Shown here piece after piece: positions 22,117 through 27,706 of a stretch of 27,706 nucleotides of DNA. A program made the translations under genes and the position numbers. Source of the stretch: Silene noctiflora (Eukaryota > Streptophyta > Magnoliopsida > Caryophyllales > Caryophyllaceae); the NCBI GenBank assembly GCA_009801015.1, contig VHZZ01002557.1, forward strand, positions 61,341-89,046. The letters are read 5' to 3'. A model generated the notes under the pieces. That model saw only the letters and a list, made by a program, of their open reading frames with translations. It made no database searches and was not told the DNA's origin. How positions within the stretch are numbered: the stretch's first letter is position 1; each line of letters starts with the position of its first letter.

Positions 22117-25100
22117 TCAAGTCACTGAGAAGCAAGGTTTTCCTTTAACTATGTTCGCTCTCGGAACCCTAATAATATCAAATGTTTGTTCTTTCTTTGT
22201 TTCAGCATTGCTTGTACGAGAAGCCTTCTTGGTTTCCTCTACTCTTTTCAAAGCACTCCTGCCGGCACTTGAGGGAGCTAGCCTACGTTCAGTGCATATA
22301 CCTTCAGACAAGTTGCGGCTTTTTAATCCTGACAGATGTTGAGTTCTGGTTCTGTTTTTACTTCCCAGAAGTTCATCATTATCTGTATAGGCAGAAAGAA
22401 AATGAGTTAAGCCCTGTGACAAGAAAGCTTAGCTATATACTACTCCTTTACTTAAAGGGAGCGAGCCTACGTCAGTCTGTATACCTTCAGACAAGTTGCG
22501 GCTTTTTAATCCTGACAGACGTTGAGTTCTCGTTCTGTTTTTACTTCCCAGAAGTTCATCATTATCTGTATAAACAGAAAGAAAATGAGTTGAGCCCTGT
22601 GACAAGAGTACAATATAAAGCATAAAAAATCCAATCAGTCCATGGCAACCCCAACGAGATCAAAAACTTAAGAAGCTGCCAACATGATTACGAGATGGAG
22701 ACAATGTCTCCTACAAGCTATAACCAGAATTGTTGCTGTGACAATTTTACTTTAAACGTGTGTCGCATGTCAACACAGAACAGCATGTCAGCCAGTTAAA
22801 TTAAAAATTAAAATCGATGGTGGCCGCAGGCTGCAGCCACTGTCATTAACCAAATATTACTTGTTGACAGTTCTTATTTTCTGGCCAGGACTATTCTCTA
22901 CATGAAAATACTCAGAAAATTGACTTCATGATCAGTGCCACTTCCGACAGCTGGAGATAGAAAATAAAATTACTCGACCTTGTTATGAGCTAAGCTACCA
23001 AATTATTCATAATCGTATCAAGAACATATCCCACTTAAAATTTAATCTGAATTTACCTGGACTTGAAATCACGGCACGTGGTCTTGGGATAGAACTAGCT
23101 CTATTGTGTTTTCTATTAGTATCATCTGATTCCAGTTCAGTTTTTACCTGAGCTGCCAATCAAACGAGTATAATTAAGCAATCAAAGTTGTGCAAATAAA
23201 TCACCAAGCAAAAACACAAAAAATAAAGAAGGTAAACCTTTTGGTAATACATGAGGTGGAGTGATTGATCTTGGGATATGTAACTTGGGAACTTTGGCAA
23301 CCGATAACGGTGAAGCCTGTTTACTTCCCTTTGCTGTGTTCAGAAGAATAAAACTCAATAAGTCAATGTTCGTTCCAGTAAAAACAGCAGCTGCTTAAAT
23401 CAAACAGAAGTAAGATTGACTTATCTAAATATCTAGTACAACTGTACAAGCAACTTTGATTAAGGAAAAGATTAGAATACTAATAGTTCCTTAGTTTGAC
23501 AGTTATTCCAAATGAAGAAATTCAATTCCACATTCAATATTGAAAACTGGAAGGTATTCTGAATCGGATGGAGTACAAATCTATATACAGTATGATTTAT
23601 GGTAAAGGAGTCGGAAATTTAGCAACAACTCTTCTATATAGTTGAGGTCAGGTTAACCTTTGGGTTAGAAGTTAGAAGTTAGAACCATCATCGACCTTGT
23701 GTCTTTACCTAAGAGCCAAAACTTCTATATAGTTGAGGTCAGGTTAACCTTTGGGTTAGAAGTTAGAAGTTAGAACCATCATCGACCTTGTGTCTTTACC
23801 TAAGAGCCAAAAAACAAACTTCAGAGTTCCGACAGCTTCTAAATCCTCAGCCTATTATTCAGGAGCCTATACAGGTGTTCCTCCTAGTGAATAGATGCAG
23901 TGCATTTGGAACTGCTATGGAGGATTGGAGGGTAGGCCTCAATTCTGTTTTTGTGATCTTTGATGGTGCTATTTTGCGACATGTTTCTCATGTGCCTTGG
24001 TCCATATAAGAGTGCTATTTTGCGACATGTTTACAACTCTTACAAGTGCTCTTAATTATTTAATTTAATCACAGAGTCATCCACCTATAGATGAAAATTC
24101 TATTTTACGAGCTAATTTATACAAGGAAGATTCAAAACATCACATTCAAATCAAACCATCTAACACGTCCCACTACGAAAGAAAGTAATCAACACACCAA
24201 CCATAATTAATTGACAAATAGATACTAAGAGCACACCATAATTTGGCACAAAAGAGAAGATTCAAAAAAGTCAAATAAAAGCTATGAACCAAAGCATACT
24301 AAGAAAACAAGCAAAACCAACAAGATCTTCATATAGCGGTCAACACTTGGGTATTTTGACAAAAAAAATTCCGGTTCAAATTCACCGTCGATGTTTCTAT
24401 CAATATTTCAAATATTGTACTGGCATTTCCTCAACCAAAGCATTAGGGTAAGATTATCAGTAAAACTTTTACAAGTCTGAAGACTCTTCACATCAGCTTT
24501 CCACTAACTTTCATTATTTCTTTATTGTTTTGACTCGCCTCATACTCACTTGAGACTTTATACATTATCCGTTGACTCTATTCAGACTCTACTTTTCCAC
24601 CTTTACTTCTTTTTTTTACAAAAAGAAATAGACACATGGAATCCACTTATTTGATAATTTTCCTTCAAAGTGGGGTCAAGACTCACCCGAAGTCTTAAGT
24701 TCAGTATTGGATTTTCAAGTTGAACTTAAGACTTTGCCAAGACTAGGGTAGATTATTGTTAGTCTTGAGTGAGTCTTATTTCAAAACTAGCACTAATCTT
24801 AGCCTTAAAAGACACGTGAATAGAGCTGTCCATTTTTTGGAACTAGAATTTTCAAATTGTTTCATGAGGCCAATAAAATAGTCGATATTAATCGCCAATT
24901 TGGGACATTCATATCCTACTCTTTCGAAGTGGGTTAATTGTCCATCTCAGTTTCACATGAGATACATTGGTCCTATTTAAGAGATCAACCTAATTTCCCT
25001 AATAAAATCCCAAACTTTACGCCTCGTTACGACAAAACAATAAGCAAGTATGCCAAACTCCAAAGGGTCATAGTACAAATTTGATGAAAAAGACTAAATT

Positions 25101-25381
25101 AATGCATGCATCAAAGGGTAGAATAAATACCAGCAGGAGGAGTATAATCTCGAATAGTAAGAGAACTGAAAGCCTTCACAGGAGTTGCAGGATGATCAAA
25201 CTCAAACTCAAACTCATCATCTTCTTCAAAGGATCTCACTTTAACCTTAGGATACACTGCAAATTATAATCAAATACCCATCTCAAATTTCACTTCTTTT
25301 TCATCAAATCAACAAACATACACAACAAAACACCCAAAAAAATTGACAAAAGAACAATAACAGTAATAAAAGTAACATACT
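22117..25381 (-). CDS. Unknown basic, probably disordered 221-aa protein with split ATG and duplicated exon
   Basis: Not recognised with confidence. Coding segments in transcript order: 25381 (the A of the ATG), 25131-25256, 23238-23333, 23057-23152, 22485-22565, 22117-22382. Every intron is phase 1. The protein opens MYPKVKVR, then an acidic stretch (SFEEDDEFEFEFD), then HPATPVKAFSSLTIRDYTPP. Two Pro-rich segments follow (KVPKLHIPRSITPPH; ASSIPRPRAVISS). Residues 107-133 and 134-160 are near-identical 27-residue copies (DNDELLGSKN...RNLSE, one R/H change). A Lys/Arg/Ser-rich tail ends FDIIRVPRANIVKGKPCFSVT. No domain, signal peptide or membrane segment is visible. Consistent frame across five introns, correct splice consensus and one clean stop support a real gene. 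I weakly recall uncharacterised plant proteins starting M-Y/F-PKVKVR, but cannot confirm the link. Confidence 0.75.
22255..22607 (-). repeat. 183-bp tandem duplication creating an extra exon
   Basis: Two units at an offset of 183 bp: about 22255-22424 and 22438-22607. Inside the 81-nt exon part only two bases differ (22485-22565 against 22302-22382), giving one R/H change. The flanking intron parts are more diverged. The upstream copy (in gene direction) is spliced at GAAG/GTATAC. In the downstream copy the same spot (GAAGGTATAT) must be read as coding Gly-Ile. Confidence 0.88.
23631..23812. repeat. Perfect 91-bp tandem duplication
   Basis: Units 23631-23721 and 23722-23812 are identical over all 91 bases by eye, starting CTTCTATATAGTTGAGGTCA and ending AAGAGCCAAAA. 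Each contains three GTTAGAA heptamers. It lies in the 1.8-kb intron of the unknown minus-strand gene. Identity implies a recent event or an assembly artefact. Confidence 0.93.
24446..24804. mobile_element. Tourist-like MITE in intron 2 of the unknown gene
   Basis: A 359-bp element flanked by TTA (24443-24445, 24805-24807). The ends are GGGTAAGATTA and, inverted, GGCTAAGATTA, 10 of 11 identical. Inside is a perfect 13-bp foldback, AGTCTTAAGTTCA (24691-24703) with TGAACTTAAGACT (24721-24733), nested between further AAGACTCAC/GTGAGTCTT pairs. A TTA duplication fits PIF/Harbinger. Non-coding. Confidence 0.65.
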
Positions 25382-25560
25382 TTGTTTACAGAATTGTTGT
25401 TTGAATTCTGCAGTTGGGATGACTAGAAGATGGATTTTGAATGAATAAATATGAGAAAGAAGCGTGTGTTTTGGTCTTGTGCAGGAGTTAGATAGTGGGC
25501 ACACAAGTTTTGACTGAAAGACACGGCAAAAATAATGACGGAATGTGTATAAACTGTAGT
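25382..25560 (-). promoter_or_regulatory. Leader and putative core promoter of the unknown gene
   Basis: The first exon is a 5' UTR ending at 25381 with donor GTATGT. On the minus strand a TATA-like GTTTATACAC lies at 25545-25554, which would put transcription start near 25515. No ATG occurs in the coding-frame register of this leader. TATA assignment is inference. Confidence 0.35.
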
Positions 25561-25654
25561 TGCGTTAAATGTCCGGAAACTGCCTAAAGTGGAGGAGTCT
25601 ATATCAAGAAAGATATGGCCGTTAAAGGTACAAAATGTAGGACATAATTAGAGC

Positions 25655-26144
25655 TAGACCTCGCAAAACGGGTTATTCGGGTTGGGTATAAGGTCGGGTT
25701 ATTTCGGGTCGGGTTGGACACTTTCGGGCCAATTTTGGGTGATTTATTGTCGGTTATTTTGGGTCATGTTATTTTCGTAAGTCATTTTGGGTCGAGTTTC
25801 TTTCAAATTAATAGTTAAACACTTTATTTAGTATTATTTTGATTAAGGAATACTATTTTGCAAATTTAACTATTTATTAGGGACCGTTGTAACCAATGAA
25901 ACTTTATTTTTGACTTAGTACTTATCGTTTCAGGTAATTTTGGGTAACTTCAAGTCATTTGAGATCTGTTCAATTACGAGTCGAGTCTTTTCGGGTTGGG
26001 TCAATATTGGGTTAGACAATGTTTGGGTCGAGTCTGGGTCGGGTCGGGTCGGGTTTCGGGTCGTATTCGAGTCAAGTAAGTTCGGGTCACTAGTCAGTCT
26101 TTTCGGGTCGGGTCATTCGAGTTTGACCCATTTTGCCAAGTCTA
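25655..26144. mobile_element. hAT-like MITE, copy 3 (longest)
   Basis: A 490-bp element. The ends TAGACCTCGCAAAACGGGT and, inverted, TAGACTTGGCAAAATGGGT match at 16 of 19 positions. The flanking 8-mers ATTAGAGC (25647-25654) and GTTAGAGC (26145-26152) match at 7 of 8. The interior is dominated by GGGTCGGGTT-type iterations on the plus strand around an AT-rich core. No transposase. Open frames inside it are repeat artefacts. Confidence 0.75.
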
Positions 26145-26159
26145 GTTAGAGCGGGTAAG

Positions 26160-26600
26160 TTTGTCTTGTCTTGATCCGAACCTGAGCAACCCAACCCGAT
26201 AAAACCTGAGAATATTACAATTCGAAGCTGTCCCGATAATCAATTACCTGAACCCGCACCAATCCGACCCGTTATTGACACGATTCAATTGACGATCTGA
26301 TAATTCTTATGCTTAATATTGATCAAATTGAAAGCGATTTAGTGGTTAGTTTGATACATTTGACTTAATAATGAAGTAACTAAACAAAATAATGGTCAGA
26401 AAACTATTTTTAATGATAAAAAATTGAAGTAATGTGATAAAATCCCTAGACCCGATAATGTCCAGACCCAAACCCAAACCCAAACCGACCTGATACACCA
26501 CTTGACCTGGAATGAACTGGCCCGATAACGACCCGAACCGAACTAGACTCGACCCAAAAAAATAGGCTGACAGCTGACTCGACATGATCTGATGTGACCG
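26160..26600. repeat. C-rich degenerate CCGAACCCGA block
   Basis: Immediately after the third hAT-like MITE the strand bias flips: CCGAACC, CCCAACCCGA, CCAAACCCAAACCC and GACCCGAACCGAAC recur through about 26600. It looks like a related element in opposite orientation, but I could not identify terminal repeats or a target duplication. Confidence 0.55.
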
Positions 26601-26679
26601 GACTTAACCTGACACTGAATAACCTCTAAACAAATTATTCTGTGTGATTTTGATGTCAACTTGTTGTGGTTTGTTTAAT

Positions 26680-26930
26680 TGTTTCACTTTCAGGTTTCGT
26701 TTTATGGTTGTGGTCCGGTCACTACTCGCAATTTGGCAACATTTTATGTTTGGGTTCATTGTTACGTGCTAACTTTCGGTTTGGTTTGATATTCTTGTCC
26801 GGTCGCGATATATGATTTGGGGTTTCATTGTTTCACTTTCAAATTGTGTTTTGGGATTGTGATCCTGCCACTACTTGTAATTTGATTACATTTCATGATT
26901 TTGGTATCATTGTTTTTGTCAACATGTTCT
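26680..26930. repeat. Diverged ~149-bp tandem repeat
   Basis: GTTTCACTTTCA recurs at 26681 and 26830. It is followed in both cases by related strings: GGTTGTGGTCCGGTCACTAC and GGATTGTGATCCTGCCACTA, then CAATTTGG or TAATTTGA, then ACATTTTATG or ACATTTCATG. The copies are clearly old. Confidence 0.6.
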
Positions 26931-26950
26931 AGACTTGTAGTACATGTATT

Positions 26951-27090
26951 CCCTCCGTTAATTTTTTTTTTTTTTTTAAATGGTACTCTTATATAAAGAA
27001 CAAAGAGAGATGAAAGCTATTTTTTTTTCCCTTTTTTTAAGATGGTACTCTTATATAAAGAACAAAGAGAGATGAAAGCTATTTTTTTTT
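26951..27090. repeat. Stowaway-type end followed by a 62-bp tandem repeat
   Basis: CCCTCCGTT at 26951 matches the conserved end of Stowaway MITEs (CTCCCTCCGT), but no opposite end was found. It is followed by two copies, 26980-27028 and 27042-27090, of ATGGTACTCTTATATAAAGA then ACAAAGAGAGATGAAAGCTA and poly-T. Confidence 0.55.
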
Positions 27091-27134
27091 TTTTCCAGAA
27101 AGACGAGATGAGAGGTCATTTATGATTGTAGTTA

Positions 27135-27421
27135 TGTTCCACATCGATAGAATAAAGATGAAATATCATCTCTATAACACGAGGTATTCACGCTTAAAGT
27201 AGACAAGATAACACTATTATGGACCGTGGACACCGATGCATCAGAGGCATAACACGAGGTATTCACGCTTCCGCACAACAAATGGGTATCAGAGCCCAAG
27301 AGCACAAACTCATGTTCCACCTGCCTTTTGAGGAGTCCAGAGTAAATTCATAAGGGTTTGACCCAAAGCAAACAATATCGTACAATTATGGACCGTCGAG
27401 ATATTCACGCTTCCGCACAAG
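27135..27421 (+). mobile_element. TRIM-like LTR with primer-binding site
   Basis: A 146-bp candidate LTR runs from TGTTCCACATCGATAG (27135) to CGCACAACA (27280), with TG..CA ends. Right behind it is TGGGTATCAGAGCC (27283-27296), one base off the plant initiator-tRNA-Met binding site TGGTATCAGAGC. A second, truncated LTR-like end (TATGGACCGTCGAG..ATATTCACGCTTCCGCACAA) lies at 27388-27420, only about 100 bp further. No gag or pol is present, so a terminal-repeat-in-miniature or a deleted LTR element fits. Confidence 0.55.
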
Positions 27422-27706
27422 AATAATATAGATTTGTAAACAAATGAATATGGCATCCGGTAAGCAAATGACCGGGTCTCAATTACTTATCACTCCAGAA
27501 TAAGTCTCTGCTCTCAAGTCTTATCTCAACGACAATCATAAAATAAATTTATTAGCTTTAATTTGGAACAATAACATTTTATTTCCTTTTTGACATCAGA
27601 TGAGGCACGATGCCAATCTAAATAGTATAAAAGATGAGTCTTTTAGAGACTTCCTATTGGTTCCTACTTTGTAGGGATTGAAATTTCTTTTTATTTATGT
27701 AGGGAC
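27422..27706. other. Right-hand edge, no gene recognised
   Basis: AT-rich sequence. A TATA-like AGTATAAAAGATG at about 27627 could belong to a promoter or an LTR continuing outside the window. Nothing firmer can be said. Confidence 0.4.

Noticed and set aside
23788..24009. 73-codon plus-strand frame in the intron of the unknown gene
   Set aside because: No domain recognised; it overlaps the end of the 91-bp tandem repeat and a repeated GTGCTATTTTGCGACATGTT word, so it looks like repeat-derived sequence.
24370..24384. GGTTCAAATTC, similar to a tRNA B box
   Set aside because: No A box, acceptor stem or anticodon arm can be folded around it.
25617..25630. AACGG (MSA-like mitotic promoter core) upstream of the unknown gene
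   Set aside because: A five-base match occurs by chance too often to support regulation.
25940..26149. 69-codon frame rich in Gly/Ser/Val
   Set aside because: It is a translation of the GGGTCGGGTT iterations of the third hAT-like MITE.
1..27706. CRISPR array, operon, phage or bacterial system
   Set aside because: No regularly spaced identical short repeats and no prokaryotic gene organisation; all genes are intron-containing plant genes.

Overview
This window is nuclear DNA from a flowering plant, most likely a eudicot. The genes are split by AT-rich GT-AG introns, two of the proteins carry organelle-targeting-type N-termini, and introns and spacers are full of miniature transposons and microsatellites. 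The repeat style (degenerate GGGTCGGGTT elements, 'agacggtctta' motifs) reminds me of Caryophyllales, but that is an impression and not a demonstrated placement.

Layout. (1) 1-1252: upstream region of the first gene. (2) 1253-7417, plus strand: complete eight-exon gene for organellar aspartyl/glutamyl-tRNA amidotransferase subunit B (GatB, 550 aa), with one GC-AG intron and two related Tourist-like MITEs in its introns. (3) 7418-8398: tail-to-tail spacer. (4) 8399-16027, minus strand: complete nine-exon gene for a plant G3BP-like protein (NTF2 domain, low-complexity linker, RRM, RG-rich tail; 452 aa) with a 3.95 kb second intron. (5) 16028-18276: spacer with a hAT-like MITE and a Helitron-like remnant. 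(6) 18277-21335, minus strand: complete four-exon gene for a chloroplast-targeted two-RRM ribonucleoprotein of the cp29/cp31 class (267 aa). (7) 21336-22116: spacer with a second hAT-like MITE. (8) 22117-25381, minus strand: six-exon gene for a 221-aa basic, probably disordered protein of unknown function. Its ATG is split across an intron and one exon is tandemly duplicated in frame. (9) 25382-27706: promoter and repeat-rich end with a third hAT-like MITE, a C-rich mirror block, a Stowaway-like end, tandem repeats and a small LTR/primer-binding-site element.

The genes do not form a functional cluster. Two act in organelle gene expression (GatB in Gln-tRNA supply, the cp29-like protein in chloroplast RNA handling), one belongs to a family of cytoplasmic stress-granule RNA-binding proteins, and one is unknown. 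I see no new multigene system. The least ordinary features are the splice-created start codon and exonised tandem duplication in the fourth gene, and a hAT-like MITE family whose interior is built from degenerate GGGTCGGGTT iterations.

Exon borders were read by eye from reading-frame continuity, splice consensus and recalled homologues. No alignment, RNA or database search was run.
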